13,208 nucleotides of DNA from Actinomycetota bacterium. GTDB taxonomy: Bacteria > Acidobacteriota > Blastocatellia > Chloracidobacteriales > Chloracidobacteriaceae. A program made the translations under genes and the position numbers. The notes beneath the pieces are model-generated. The model had not been told where the DNA came from. It worked only from the letters and a program-made list of their open reading frames with translations, and ran no database searches. The DNA lies in contig JAAFHI010000022.1 of assembly GCA_013298335.1 (NCBI GenBank), positions 1-13,208 on the forward strand, given 5' to 3'. Below, piece by piece: positions 1-9,303 of this stretch; position 1 is the stretch's first letter; the number at the start of each line of letters is the position of its first letter.

Positions 1-1326
1 GCCATGCTGGTCGTCTACCGTATCGGCAGCCATATTCGGACACCGGGAATCGACCCTGAACGTCTGGCGGCTCTCTGGTCACAACTCCAGGGGTCGCTGG
101 TTGGCGTTCTGGACCTGTTTTCAGGCGGAAACTTCCGCCTGATTTCGATTTTTGCCCTCGGAATCACGCCCTACATCACGGCTTCGATCATCCTTCAGTT
201 GATGACGGTGGTCTGGCCGTATCTGAAGAAGCTTCAGGAAGAAGGCGATGCGGGCCGGAAGAAGATCAACCAGTACACGCGCTATCTGACCATTGTTCTT
301 TCGGTGGTCCAGTCAACCACCATTGCGCTCTGGCTCCAAAATCAGCCGGGGCTGGTCTATGGCGGCGGCGGTATCGGATTCACGCTGATGGCGGTCCTGA
401 CCCTCTCCACCGGTACGGCCTTCATCATGTGGGTGGGTGAGCAAATTACCGAGCGGGGTATCGGCAACGGAATCAGCCTTCTGATTTTTGCGGGAATTGT
501 GCTCAGGCTGCCTTCCGCAATGTTCCAGTTAATTGAAAAGGGACGCGCGGATGCCGCTTCGGCCTTGGGTGTGATTATTCTGGTGGCGGTCATGATCCTG
601 ATCGTGGCCGGGGTGGTCTTTATGGAACGGGGCCACCGAAAGATTCCGATCAGCTATTCGCGTCGTCAGGTTGGAAAACAGCAGGTTCAGGGGCAGTCCT
701 CTTACATGCCGTTGCGGGTCAATATGGCGGGTGTCATCCCGGTCATCTTCGCCTCGTCGGTGCTGACGTTTCCGCAGACCATTGCCCAGTTCGTCAATTC
801 GGACGCCGCGTGGCTGAAGAACCTTCTGGGAATGCTCCGGAGCGGACACCCCCTCTATGATCTGATCTTCGTTGGCGGCATCATCTTCTTCACGTTTTTC
901 TACATCTCGATTGTCTTCAACGTGGATGAAGTTTCGGACAACCTCCGGAAATACGGCGGGTTCATCCCCGGTGTACGGCCCGGAAAGAACACGGCGGAAT
1001 ATCTCAACGCGGTACTGACCCGCCTGACAGTGGTCGGTGCGTTGTACCTCGCGGTGGTCTGCATCATTCCGCAGTTCATCATTACGGGCATCGAAGTCAA
1101 CGAAGTCCCTTTCATCGGGGAAAAGATCTACAACTTCCTGGTTTCGAACCCGGCGCTGGCCTGGATCGTCAAGGGATTCGGATTGAGTTTCTACTTTGGT
1201 GGAACGTCGCTCCTCATTGTGGTGGGCGTGGCGATGGACACGGTTCAGCAAATCGAGTCGCAACTCATTATGCGGCAGTACGATGGCTTCCTGAAAAAAG
1301 GAAGAATTCGCGGACGCCGCGACTAA
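1..1326 (+). CDS. secY: Preprotein translocase subunit SecY (5' partial)
   Basis: SecY is the channel subunit of the SecYEG translocon in the inner membrane, through which unfolded secretory proteins pass and membrane proteins are inserted. The frame is open from base 1, so the ATG at position 4 is an internal methionine. The visible protein begins in the first membrane helix ([15 protein letters not shown]), and by comparison with the family roughly 20-25 N-terminal residues lie outside the window. Family signatures include [15 protein letters not shown], the [12 protein letters not shown] segment, [18 protein letters not shown] and the cytoplasmic loop [16 protein letters not shown]. Many hydrophobic membrane segments alternate with charged loops, and the C-terminus is basic ([10 protein letters not shown]). 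It is the first visible gene of the ribosomal-protein cluster, 27 bases before adk. Confidence 0.97.
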   Translation, partial: AMLVVYRIGSHIRTPGIDPERLAALWSQLQGSLVGVLDLFSGGNFRLISIFALGITPYITASIILQLMTVVWPYLKKLQEEGDAGRKKINQYTRYLTIVLSVVQSTTIALWLQNQPGLVYGGGGIGFTLMAVLTLSTGTAFIMWVGEQITERGIGNGISLLIFAGIVLRLPSAMFQLIEKGRADAASALGVIILVAVMILIVAGVVFMERGHRKIPISYSRRQVGKQQVQGQSSYMPLRVNMAGVIPVIFASSVLTFPQTIAQFVNSDAAWLKNLLGMLRSGHPLYDLIFVGGIIFFTFFYISIVFNVDEVSDNLRKYGGFIPGVRPGKNTAEYLNAVLTRLTVVGALYLAVVCIIPQFIITGIEVNEVPFIGEKIYNFLVSNPALAWIVKGFGLSFYFGGTSLLIVVGVAMDTVQQIESQLIMRQYDGFLKKGRIRGRRD

Positions 1327-1353
1327 TCGTACAGGTTCAAGAGGGATTACACG

Positions 1354-2007
1354 GTGACTGTCGCAATCGTATTGATGGGAGCGCCCGGGGCGGGGAAGGG
1401 AACGCAGGCACGTCTTCTTGAGACGGCCTTCGGGTTCCCCCAGATCTCCACCGGCGACATCCTTCGGGAAATTGCCAGGCAGGACACGCCACTCGGGAAA
1501 AAGGTTCAGGAAATCCAGGCCGCCGGCTTGTATGTTTCGGATGAGGTCCTCGCGGAAATCATCACCGAGCGACTGGCCCGCCCGGATTGTGAAAAGGGAT
1601 TTGTGCTGGATGGTTTTCCCCGCACCCTCCCGCAGGCCGAATTTCTGGAAAACCTTTTGGAGAAGCGCGGCGCAACCCTCTACGTGCTTGAGGTCCAGGT
1701 GGCTCGGGACATCCTGATCAAGCGGCTGACGGGACGCTTCACCTGTGCGACCTGCGGGGAAATCTACAACGATTATTTCCGCAGTCCGAAAACGGACGGC
1801 ACGTGTGACCAGTGCGGAGGACACGAATTTCGCCGCCGGGATGACGATAAGGCCGAGGTGGTTGAACGGCGGCAGACGGTGTACGAAGACCAGACGGCAC
1901 CGCTTCTCAAGCATTTTGATGACCGTCGGTATTTGCGCTCCCTCGACGGGACGCAGGACGTTTCGGCGATCCTTGAACGAATCAAGGTCGAATTGGGACT
2001 GGTTTGA
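1354..2007 (+). CDS. adk: Adenylate kinase, zinc-lid form
   Basis: Cytoplasmic adenylate kinase interconverts ATP plus AMP with two ADP. The protein has 217 residues, the usual long-form length. The P-loop GAPGAGKGT lies near residues 9-17, followed by the AMP-binding STGDILR and the DGFPRT motif. The LID domain carries four cysteines, C131-X2-C134 and C151-X2-C154, the structural zinc site seen in Gram-positive and many other bacterial enzymes and absent from E. coli Adk. The start is GTG, giving MTVAIVLMGAPGAGKGT, with an AAGAGGGA ribosome-binding site ending 8 bases upstream. No other in-frame start fits, since the P-loop begins at once. It sits between secY and map, the classic arrangement. 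Confidence 0.97.
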   Translation: MTVAIVLMGAPGAGKGTQARLLETAFGFPQISTGDILREIARQDTPLGKKVQEIQAAGLYVSDEVLAEIITERLARPDCEKGFVLDGFPRTLPQAEFLENLLEKRGATLYVLEVQVARDILIKRLTGRFTCATCGEIYNDYFRSPKTDGTCDQCGGHEFRRRDDDKAEVVERRQTVYEDQTAPLLKHFDDRRYLRSLDGTQDVSAILERIKVELGLV

Positions 2008-2013
2008 TCTGAC

Positions 2014-2018
2014 GGAGG
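2014..2018 (+). promoter_or_regulatory. Ribosome binding site of map (GGAGG)
   Basis: GGAGG lies 9 bases before a TTG at 2028. The in-frame GTG (2043) and ATG (2058) are 24 and 39 bases away and lack a comparable motif, so this site favours the TTG start. Confidence 0.55.
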
Positions 2019-2027
2019 CGCGCTCCG

Positions 2028-2810
2028 TTGCCGCGGGGCGACGTGACGACGGTAGACATGATTGTCACGAAATCGCGGGCGGAACTTGAAAAGATGTATC
2101 GGGCCGGGCAACTCCTGGGCGAAATGCTCGGAGAACTGACCCAGCGGGTCGAACCGGGCGTCACGACGCTCGACCTGGATCGCTTTGCGGAACAGTGGCT
2201 GAGAAAAGCCGGAGCGATCTCGCCCTTCAAGGGCTATCGGAATTACCCGGCGCATATCTGTACGTCGGTCAATGAACAGGTGGTCCACGCAATTCCGGCG
2301 AACCGGGTGCTGCGCGAAGGCGACGTCATCAGCATTGACGCGGGAATCCGGGTGAATGGTTACGTAGCGGACTCTGCCATCACGGTCGGCGTCGGCAAAA
2401 TCTCGGAGAAGGCGGAACAGCTCATTCGCCATACCGAAGCGTCGCTGGAACGGGCTATTGAGCAAATGCGACCGGGAAACCGGCTCTACGATATTTCTCA
2501 TGCGGTGCAATCCTACATCGAACCCCTCGGGTATACCCTCGTGAAGGAGTTCTGCGGGCACGGAGTGGGCCGTAAGATGCACGAGGAGCCGCAGGTCCCG
2601 AATTGCGGACACCGACCCCACACCGGACCTCGTCTTCGGCCAGGGTGGGTTCTGGCGGTCGAGCCGATGGTGAACCTCGGAACGGCGGCGGTGAAGATTG
2701 AAAGGGATGGATGGACGGTGACGACGCTCGACGGACGGATTTCCGCCCACTGCGAGCACACCATCGCCATCACCGATGACGGACCCTGGATATTGACACA
2801 GGTAAAGTAG
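2028..2810 (+). CDS. map: Type I methionine aminopeptidase
   Basis: This enzyme removes the initiator methionine from new proteins and uses two metal ions. The five metal ligands are present: D104 (ISIDAG), D115 (VADSAIT), H178 (CGHGVG), E212 (VEPMV) and E243 (CEHT), counted from the TTG start. The substrate-site histidine in NEQVVHAIP is H87. From TTG the protein is 260 residues; from the ATG at 2058 (MIVTKSRAELEKM) it is 250, closer to the family norm. I prefer TTG because of the GGAGG before it, but the ten extra residues are not conserved in the family and the ATG remains possible. It follows adk by 20 bases, as in many ribosomal-protein clusters. Confidence 0.95.
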   Translation: MPRGDVTTVDMIVTKSRAELEKMYRAGQLLGEMLGELTQRVEPGVTTLDLDRFAEQWLRKAGAISPFKGYRNYPAHICTSVNEQVVHAIPANRVLREGDVISIDAGIRVNGYVADSAITVGVGKISEKAEQLIRHTEASLERAIEQMRPGNRLYDISHAVQSYIEPLGYTLVKEFCGHGVGRKMHEEPQVPNCGHRPHTGPRLRPGWVLAVEPMVNLGTAAVKIERDGWTVTTLDGRISAHCEHTIAITDDGPWILTQVK

Positions 2811-2828
2811 GGGAATTCGAGTTTGGGC

Positions 2829-2856
2829 TTTACAAATGCGGAGAATTCTCTATAAT
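2829..2856 (+). promoter_or_regulatory. Sigma-70-type promoter upstream of infA
   Basis: A -35 box TTTACA (2829-2834, one mismatch to TTGACA) and a perfect -10 box TATAAT (2851-2856) are separated by 16 bases. Transcription would begin near 2863, about 43 bases before infA. The surroundings are AT-richer than the genes on either side. This is the best promoter-like sequence I found in the window and would give infA-rpmJ and the alpha-operon genes a start independent of secY-adk-map. Confidence 0.75.
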
Positions 2857-2905
2857 GAAAGACTTGCTTTTCTGGCAAGAGTTTGTGGTCACAGTGTAAA
2901 CGGTA

Positions 2906-3124
2906 ATGTCCAAAGAAGATTCAATTGAAGTCACCGCTTCGGTCGTCGAGGCTCTCCCGAACGCCACGTTCCGGGTCGAACTCGAAAACAAGCACCTCGT
3001 GCTTGCCCGGATTTCCGGAAAGATGCGGAAGAACTTCATCAAGATTCTTCCGGGCGATCGGGTTCTGGTGGAACTCTCGCCGTACGATCTGACCCGCGGG
3101 CGGATCGTCTATCGGTACAAATAG
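2906..3124 (+). CDS. infA: Translation initiation factor IF-1
   Basis: IF-1 binds the A site of the 30S subunit during initiation and works with IF-2 and IF-3. The protein has 72 residues, exactly the usual size, and is a single OB-fold domain. It is nearly canonical throughout: [41 protein letters not shown] and the C-terminal [16 protein letters not shown]. The ATG at 2906 is fixed by the family N-terminus (M-x-KEDSIE). No strong Shine-Dalgarno motif precedes it, which contrasts with most neighbours. It follows its own putative promoter and is 25 bases before rpmJ. Confidence 0.98.
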   Translation: MSKEDSIEVTASVVEALPNATFRVELENKHLVLARISGKMRKNFIKILPGDRVLVELSPYDLTRGRIVYRYK

Positions 3125-3149
3125 TTTTGAAAAGGGCGGGTTTACCCTC

Positions 3150-3263
3150 ATGAAAGTCAGATCTTCGGTCAAAAAGATATGTAATCAGTGCAAGGTCATC
3201 CACCGGCAGGGCGTGGTTCGGGTCATTTGCGTGAATCCGAAGCACAAACAGCGTCAGGGATAG
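3150..3263 (+). CDS. rpmJ: 50S ribosomal protein L36 (zinc-binding form)
   Basis: This is a small but intact gene of 37 residues beginning [14 protein letters not shown] and ending PKHKQRQG, the classic L36 pattern. L36 is the smallest large-subunit protein and binds 23S rRNA near the base of the P-stalk. C11, C14, C27 and H32 form the zinc ribbon of the C+ form. The spacing infA-rpmJ-rpsM is the standard order. A GGGCGGG stretch about 10 bases upstream could serve as ribosome-binding site. Confidence 0.97.
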   Translation: MKVRSSVKKICNQCKVIHRQGVVRVICVNPKHKQRQG

Positions 3264-3271
3264 GCCCGATT

Positions 3272-3294
3272 CCCGGAAACCGATGGCTTCCGGG
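3272..3294 (+). promoter_or_regulatory. Stem-loop in the rpmJ-rpsM spacer
   Basis: CCCGGAA (3272-3278) pairs perfectly with TTCCGGG (3288-3294) around a 9-base loop. A T-run (ATTTTT, 3305-3310) follows, but 11 bases after the stem, so it is a poor intrinsic terminator. It sits just before rpsM. In E. coli, S4 binds a structured leader ahead of rpsM to repress the alpha operon; whether this stem has a similar role is inference only. Confidence 0.4.
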
Positions 3295-3340
3295 GCAAAA
3301 CGGTAATTTTTCGAGCAGAACAGTTCAGGTGAGGTAAGAG

Positions 3341-3724
<384 letters not shown>

Positions 3725-3766
3725 TTCAATCATTGCGACTTGGGTCGCCGTGGAAGGTTGTAGGCA

Positions 3767-4186
3767 ATGGCAAAGAAAGCTGCAGCGGCAAAATCGACTG
3801 GCAACAAGAAGAAGGTCTTCAAAAAGAGAGAGAAGAAGACCGTTTCGCAGGGCATCGTCCACGTACAGGCGTCGTTCAACAATACGTTGATCAGCATCAC
3901 GGACCTGGCGGGCAATCTGGTCTGCCAGAGCAGTTCCGGTGCTCTCGGCTTCAAGGGATCGCGCAAGGGTACGCCTTTTGCGGCGCAGCAGGCCGCGTCC
4001 CGGGCCGCCGGATTCGCCAAGGAAAGCGGCATGCATTCCTGCGAAGTCCGGGTAAAGGGACCTGGTTCCGGTCGCGAGTCGGCCATCCGCGCCATTCAGG
4101 CGTCGGGTATCGAAGTCCGGCTCATCAAGGATGTGACCCCGATTCCGCACAACGGCTGTCGGCCGCGGAAACGTCGCCGCGTCTAG
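3767..4186 (+). CDS. rpsK: 30S ribosomal protein S11
   Basis: S11 forms part of the small-subunit platform next to the mRNA exit and the Shine-Dalgarno helix. It has 139 residues. The core from [18 protein letters not shown] through the C-terminal [18 protein letters not shown] is canonical. The first 25 or so residues are a low-complexity lysine/alanine tail, a little longer than in E. coli. GGAAGG (3752-3757) is 9 bases before the ATG. The gene is 42 bases after rpsM and 58 before rpsD. Confidence 0.98.
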   Translation: MAKKAAAAKSTGNKKKVFKKREKKTVSQGIVHVQASFNNTLISITDLAGNLVCQSSSGALGFKGSRKGTPFAAQQAASRAAGFAKESGMHSCEVRVKGPGSGRESAIRAIQASGIEVRLIKDVTPIPHNGCRPRKRRRV

Positions 4187-4232
4187 GTCATCGAACACAT
4201 TCATTCACGGGAAGCGTTGTTTTCTGAGTTGA

Positions 4233-4237
4233 GGAGG
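4233..4237 (+). promoter_or_regulatory. Ribosome binding site of rpsD (GGAGG)
   Basis: GGAGG, inside GAGGAGGTT, is 7 bases before the TTG at 4245. A site this strong at ideal spacing supports the TTG as the true start, and the protein begins with the family N-terminus MARY there. Confidence 0.85.
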
Positions 4238-4244
4238 TTGGGGT

Positions 4245-4883
4245 TTGGCACGGTATCGTGATGCAGTATGTCGTTTATGTCGTCGGGAAGGTACCAAGCT
4301 CTTTTTAAAGGGCGAACGGTGCTTCAAGCCTTCCTGCCCGATTGAAAAACGTGGAACGCAACCGCCGGGACAACACGGCAAGGATGCGCGACGCGGGAAG
4401 CTGACGGGCTACGGCGAACAGTTGCGGGAAAAACAGAAAGTGAAGCGTATTTACGGGATGCTCGAAGGACAATTCCGGTCCTATTTCGAGAAAGCCGCGC
4501 GCCAGAAGGGGATTACGGGCGACAACCTGCTGATTCTGCTTGAGCGCCGTCTCGACAATGCGGTTTACCGACTTGGTCTCGCGACCTCACGCGCCCAGGC
4601 GCGCCAACTCGTCAACCACGGCCACATTCAGGTCAATGGACGGAACGTCAATATTCCTTCCTTCCAGGTGAAGGTCGGCGATCTGATCTCGGTTCACGAA
4701 AGCAGCACGGCGAACGTCCACATCCAGTCGGCCTTCCAGACGGCTGGCGGTCGCGGACGCCCCACCTGGCTCGAAGTCGTGGATGCGACCAAGCTCGTCG
4801 GGAAAGTCACTGCGCTGCCGCGTCGCGAAGACGTCACGCAGGACCTGAACGAGCAGATGATTGTCGAGTTGTATTCCAAGTAA
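4245..4883 (+). CDS. rpsD: 30S ribosomal protein S4 (zinc-binding form)
   Basis: S4 is a primary 16S rRNA binding protein that nucleates small-subunit assembly; in many bacteria it also represses its own operon. The protein has 212 residues and starts at TTG, giving [16 protein letters not shown]. Four cysteines, C9-X2-C12-X13-C26-X4-C31, make the N-terminal zinc knuckle of the C+ form. The S4 RNA-binding domain follows ([32 protein letters not shown]). Helical motifs [10 protein letters not shown] and QPPGQHG are typical. A weak TTG start behind a very strong ribosome-binding site may tune its expression. Confidence 0.98.
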   Translation: MARYRDAVCRLCRREGTKLFLKGERCFKPSCPIEKRGTQPPGQHGKDARRGKLTGYGEQLREKQKVKRIYGMLEGQFRSYFEKAARQKGITGDNLLILLERRLDNAVYRLGLATSRAQARQLVNHGHIQVNGRNVNIPSFQVKVGDLISVHESSTANVHIQSAFQTAGGRGRPTWLEVVDATKLVGKVTALPRREDVTQDLNEQMIVELYSK

Positions 4884-4893
4884 TACTTATCTG

Positions 4894-4941
4894 GCTGAAC
4901 CGATTCGTACCCGTCTCACCGAGCGTTCGAAACGGTTCAGC
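4894..4941 (+). promoter_or_regulatory. Long stem-loop between rpsD and rpoA
   Basis: GCTGAACCG (4894-4902) pairs perfectly with CGGTTCAGC (4933-4941). After one A-A mismatch, TTCG (4904-4907) pairs with CGAA (4928-4931), for 13 pairs in all and a 20-base loop. Pyrimidine-rich sequence with short T-runs (TTTCCCTGTTTTG) follows. It sits 28 bases before the rpoA start. It could be an attenuator, a partial terminator or an mRNA processing site; the sequence does not decide. Confidence 0.55.
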
Positions 4942-4969
4942 TTTCCCTGTTTTGTAGAGAGAAACAATA

Positions 4970-5965
4970 ATGTGGACCAATTTTCAGCGACCGAAACGGC
5001 TGGTATGTGAAACGGAAACGTTGACCGACAAGTACGGCAGCTTTTACGCGCAGCCGTTCGAACGGGGCTTCGGCACGACCATCGGCAACAGCCTCCGGCG
5101 CGCGCTTCTCTCCTCAATCGAAGGGGCGGCCATCACTGCGGTCAAGATCGAGGGCGTGCTTCACGAGTTCTCGTCGATCCCCGGCGTGGTCGAAGACGCG
5201 ACCGACATCATTTTGAACCTCAAGCGGATTCCGTTTCGCATCAACAACAATGTTGGCGTGAAAACCATCCGTCTCGAAGGCACCGAACCGGGCGAACTCT
5301 ACTCCCGCGACGTTCAGGCCGACGGCGACGTCGAAATTCTTGACAAGGACATCTACATCGCGACCGTCAGCGAAGGCGGCTCCCTTTCGATCGAAATGCG
5401 GCTCCGGATGGGCCGTGGATACGTTTCGGCGGACCGCAACTTCGACGAGGATCTCGCGGTCGGATACATTCCGGTCGACTCGGTCCATTCGCCGGTCAAA
5501 AAAGTCAATTACCACGTTGAAGCGGCTCGTCTCGGTCAGGATACCGACTACGAAAAGCTGATTCTCGAAGTCTGGACGAACGGCAGCATCAAGCCGGAAG
5601 ATTCCATCGGTCTCGCAGCCAAGCTGGTCAAGGACCACATGTCCATCTTCATCAACTTCGAGGATTTCGAAGTTGAAGCGGTCGAGAGCGAAAGCGGCCC
5701 CAAGCCGCCGCGCCCCTACAACGAGAACCTCGACCGTTCGGTCGAAGAACTCGAACTGAGCGTGCGCTCCTACAACTGCCTGAAGAACGCCGACATCCGC
5801 ACGATTCGCGAACTGGTCCAGAAGACCGAGCAGGAAATGCTCAAGACCAAGAATTTCGGTCGCAAATCGCTGAACGAAATCAAGGAAATTCTGGCGGCGA
5901 TGGGACTCGGCCTGGGCGCGCTGTTCAACGACGAAGGCAATATCATCGGTTACCGAAACGACTAA
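4970..5965 (+). CDS. rpoA: DNA-directed RNA polymerase subunit alpha
   Basis: The alpha subunit dimerises to start assembly of RNA polymerase, and its C-terminal domain binds UP elements and activators. It has 331 residues, close to E. coli's 329. The N-terminal dimerisation domain (about 1-230) carries [19 protein letters not shown] and [19 protein letters not shown]. An acidic, proline-containing linker follows, then the C-terminal domain (about 250-325) with helix-hairpin-helix [16 protein letters not shown]266, in [10 protein letters not shown], corresponds to the DNA-contacting R265 of E. coli. AGAGAGA precedes the ATG. Nothing is missing or unusual. Confidence 0.98.
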   Translation: MWTNFQRPKRLVCETETLTDKYGSFYAQPFERGFGTTIGNSLRRALLSSIEGAAITAVKIEGVLHEFSSIPGVVEDATDIILNLKRIPFRINNNVGVKTIRLEGTEPGELYSRDVQADGDVEILDKDIYIATVSEGGSLSIEMRLRMGRGYVSADRNFDEDLAVGYIPVDSVHSPVKKVNYHVEAARLGQDTDYEKLILEVWTNGSIKPEDSIGLAAKLVKDHMSIFINFEDFEVEAVESESGPKPPRPYNENLDRSVEELELSVRSYNCLKNADIRTIRELVQKTEQEMLKTKNFGRKSLNEIKEILAAMGLGLGALFNDEGNIIGYRND

Positions 5966-6025
5966 TCGCGCTACGCGGGGCGCGGGCGGCTGGCCGTCAC
6001 GCGATCCCGGGGTGAAGAGGAAATA

Positions 6026-6469
6026 ATGAGACACCTGAATGCACATCGGAAACTCGGCAGAACGTCGTCGCACCGCAAGTCGTTGCTCCGCAATCTGGCG
6101 ACCTCGCTCATCATTCATGAGCGCCTCGTAACGACGCTTCCCAAGGCCAAGGAATTGCGGCCTTTCGTCGAACGGGTCATCACGCTCGGCAAACGGGGCG
6201 ATCTCCATGCGCGCCGTCAGGCCGCGGCCTACTTCCACGCCGGAAACCAGAACTGGAACGACGGCCCCCGCGGACAGCGTCCGGAGCGTACCGCCGGTGT
6301 CGCCGCTGTCGCCAAGCTGTTCGACGTGGTCGCCGCCCGCTTTACCGAACGTCCAGGTGGATACACCCGGATCATCAAGCTCGGCAAGCGCAAGGGCGAC
6401 GGCGCCGAACTGGCGCTGATCGAACTCATCGGCAGTGAATACAAACCGGCCGTCGAATCAGCCGAATAA
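6026..6469 (+). CDS. rplQ: 50S ribosomal protein L17
   Basis: L17 lies near the peptide exit tunnel of the large subunit. The protein has 147 residues: [41 protein letters not shown] and the C-terminal [27 protein letters not shown] are canonical. Between AAAY and KLF there is a long segment (about residues 70-96, containing [16 protein letters not shown]), about 11 residues longer than in B. subtilis. AAGAGG (6015-6020) is 5 bases before the ATG. It is the last gene of the ribosomal-protein cluster, with a terminator right after it. Confidence 0.97.
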   Translation: MRHLNAHRKLGRTSSHRKSLLRNLATSLIIHERLVTTLPKAKELRPFVERVITLGKRGDLHARRQAAAYFHAGNQNWNDGPRGQRPERTAGVAAVAKLFDVVAARFTERPGGYTRIIKLGKRKGDGAELALIELIGSEYKPAVESAE

Positions 6470-6500
6470 GTCATTTCCTCACATTTCGGGGGTTTGAACG

Positions 6501-6541
6501 AGCCTCAACTTCACCGGTGTGCGTGTGTGGTTGGGGCTTTT
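6501..6541 (+). terminator. Intrinsic terminator after rplQ
   Basis: AGCCTCAAC (6501-6509) pairs with GTTGGGGCT (6530-6538), with one G-U pair, and is followed by TTT and then CGATTT. The loop contains a small nested CACCGGTG palindrome. The T-run is short, so termination may be partial. It lies 31 bases after the rplQ stop and separates the ribosomal cluster from accBC. Confidence 0.7.
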
Positions 6542-6639
6542 CGATTTCCACCCCCGAGGGTCTTCCGGAATATGTCGGACGCAATTTACCGGCAATGCGG
6601 AAGTCAAAGGCACGACCCTACAAACAAACAATTCCAAGT

Positions 6640-6644
6640 GGAGG
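6640..6644 (+). promoter_or_regulatory. Ribosome binding site of accB (GGAGG)
   Basis: GGAGG is 7 bases before the GTG at 6652. The in-frame GTG at 6646 is only 1 base away and is ruled out. This sets the AccB start. Confidence 0.75.
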
Positions 6645-6651
6645 CGTGGAC

Positions 6652-7134
6652 GTGAACCCCAAAGAAATCAAGGAACTCATCGAACTGCTGTCTGATCGGC
6701 GGATTGCAGAATTCGAAATGGAACGGGCCGGCATCAAACTCCGGATTCGAACCACCCATCCGGGTGAGGGCGTCACCACGGCGCTTCCCCCAGTGATTAC
6801 GGTCGCTTCGACGCCGGTGGCCGCTCCCGCCCCGGTGGCCGCTCCGGCGGTGCCGAAGGCTGAAGCCGCCGCGCCGGCTCCCGCAGCGGAAAATCTCCAC
6901 ACGGTGAAGTCGCCCATCGTCGGGACCTTCTACCGCGCGGCGAATCCAAACGCAAAGTCGTTCGTCGATGTGGGAAGCCGCATCCAGACGGGTTCGGTGC
7001 TGTGCATCATCGAAGCCATGAAGCTGATGAATGAAATCGAGAGCGACGCGGCGGGCGAAGTTGTTGCCATCCTCGTCGAGAACGGCCAGCCGGTCGAATA
7101 CGGTCAACCGCTTTTCACCATCAAGAAGGACTAA
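6652..7134 (+). CDS. accB: Biotin carboxyl carrier protein of acetyl-CoA carboxylase
   Basis: AccB carries the biotin that AccC carboxylates and the AccAD transferase then uses to make malonyl-CoA, the first committed step of fatty acid synthesis. From the GTG the protein has 160 residues (E. coli 156). It has an N-terminal helical segment (NPKEIKELIELLSDRRIAEFE), a flexible proline/alanine hinge (about 48-78) and the biotinyl domain with EAMKLMNEI. K124 in that motif is the biotinylation site, 36 residues from the C-terminus as expected. An upstream in-frame ATG at 6597 exists, and a longer reading back to 6517 is open, but these lie in the leader next to the rplQ terminator. accC begins 6 bases after the stop. 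Confidence 0.95.
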   Translation: MNPKEIKELIELLSDRRIAEFEMERAGIKLRIRTTHPGEGVTTALPPVITVASTPVAAPAPVAAPAVPKAEAAAPAPAAENLHTVKSPIVGTFYRAANPNAKSFVDVGSRIQTGSVLCIIEAMKLMNEIESDAAGEVVAILVENGQPVEYGQPLFTIKKD

Positions 7135-7140
7135 GCCGCG

Positions 7141-8508
<1,368 letters not shown>

Positions 8509-8511
8509 CCG

Positions 8512-9024
8512 ATGATTCGTCCGTTTCAAGGCACGGTCCCGCGACTCGCCGACGGGGTGTATATCGCCCCGTCCGCCGAGGTCATCGGCAATGTCGAAAT
8601 CGGCGCGCGTTCGAGCATCTGGTTTCTTTGCACCGTCCGGGGCGACATCGACTCGATTCGCATCGGCGAAGACACCAACATTCAGGACAATTCGGTCCTC
8701 CACGTCACCGGCGGACGCTTCCCGCTCACCATTGGAAGCCGGGTCACGATGGGCCATCGGGTCATCGCGCACGGCTGCACCATCGGCGATCGCTGCCTGA
8801 TCGGGATGGGGGCCATCATTCTGGACGGCGCGGTCATCGGGGACGATTCCATCGTCGCCGCCGGCGCGGTCGTGCCTGAAGGCATGATCGTTCCGCCACG
8901 GACGCTCGTCGCGGGCGTTCCGGCGAAGATAAAACGTGAAACGACCGAAACCGAGCGCGAACGAATCGCCGAGGGCTGGCGGCATTACGTCGAACTGAAA
9001 GACATCTACCTCGCGGATTCCTGA
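8512..9024 (+). CDS. Gamma-class carbonic anhydrase-like protein (left-handed beta helix)
   Basis: This is a hexapeptide-repeat protein of 170 residues that would form a trimeric left-handed beta helix. Zinc ligands of gamma carbonic anhydrases are in place: H64 (SVLHVTGG), H82 and H87 (MGHRVIAHGCTIG). R43 and D45 (VRGD) and Q58 (NIQD) match the family active site. The acidic loop of the archaeal Cam type is absent, as in the short CamH/YrdA group. The C-terminal helix (ETTETERERIAEGW...) is typical. GGAG at the end of accC lies 8 bases before the ATG, and only 3 bases separate it from the accC stop, so co-translation with accC is likely. Family members are not all active enzymes. A bicarbonate supply role for AccC is inference from position. 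Confidence 0.9.
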   Translation: MIRPFQGTVPRLADGVYIAPSAEVIGNVEIGARSSIWFLCTVRGDIDSIRIGEDTNIQDNSVLHVTGGRFPLTIGSRVTMGHRVIAHGCTIGDRCLIGMGAIILDGAVIGDDSIVAAGAVVPEGMIVPPRTLVAGVPAKIKRETTETERERIAEGWRHYVELKDIYLADS

Positions 9025-9057
9025 CCCGTTTTTCAATTCGTCGGCCAATTCCCGTTT

Positions 9058-9105
9058 CCCGCATCCGCGTCGAAAAAACGTCCCGGATGCGGGGATTTTC
9101 TTTTT
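9058..9105 (+). terminator. Intrinsic terminator after the carbonic anhydrase gene
   Basis: CCCGCATCCG (9058-9067) pairs perfectly with CGGATGCGGG (9084-9093), and a T-rich tract (ATTTTCTTTTT) follows at once. The loop has a small nested CGT/ACG pairing. It should end the accB-accC-carbonic anhydrase transcript. Confidence 0.9.
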
Positions 9106-9137
9106 GAACGGGAAGAGTAACCCCCCGCGTCCGCACC

Positions 9138-9145
9138 TATATATT
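9138..9145 (+). promoter_or_regulatory. Possible -10 region upstream of the TlpA-like gene
   Basis: TATATATT stands out as an AT island in GC-rich sequence, about 160 bases before the preferred start at 9304. I found no good -35 box at 16-18 bases, so the call is weak. If used, it would give a leader of about 150 bases containing a GGCGGA/TCCGCC stem-loop at 9209-9228. Confidence 0.3.
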
Positions 9146-9289
9146 AAGGATCGCGCGCGTACGATGAACGCATGTTCAAAGTTCCGGGAATCGGTTCGGG
9201 GCCGATGAGGCGGAAAAAACTATCCGCCAGCCCTTTCCACGGTCCTGAAATCCGTGCTTCACTGCCGAAAAATCACCTGACATCGTTCC

Positions 9290-9294
9290 GGAGG
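9290..9294 (+). promoter_or_regulatory. Ribosome binding site deciding the TlpA-like start (GGAGG)
   Basis: GGAGG is 9 bases before the ATG at 9304, where a signal peptide begins. The upstream in-frame ATG at 9172 has no such site and would bury the signal peptide. Confidence 0.8.
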
Positions 9295-9303
9295 TTCGAA
9301 CCC

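Noticed and set aside
529..1914. Long leftward open frame opposite secY and adk
   Set aside because: Antisense shadow of conserved genes, charged low-complexity product, no recognisable domain.
6545..6573. Promoter for accBC (TTTCCA, 17 bases, GAATAT)
   Set aside because: Both boxes are poor matches and no better pair is visible; a promoter must exist nearby but I cannot place it.
6517..6651. N-terminal extension of AccB by 45 residues
   Set aside because: It would start inside the loop of the rplQ terminator, has no AccB-like residues, and a GGAGG sits at ideal distance from the GTG at 6652.
9172..9303. Longer TlpA-like protein starting at 9172
   Set aside because: It would place 44 unrelated residues ahead of a clear signal peptide, and the GGAGG at 9290-9294 supports 9304.
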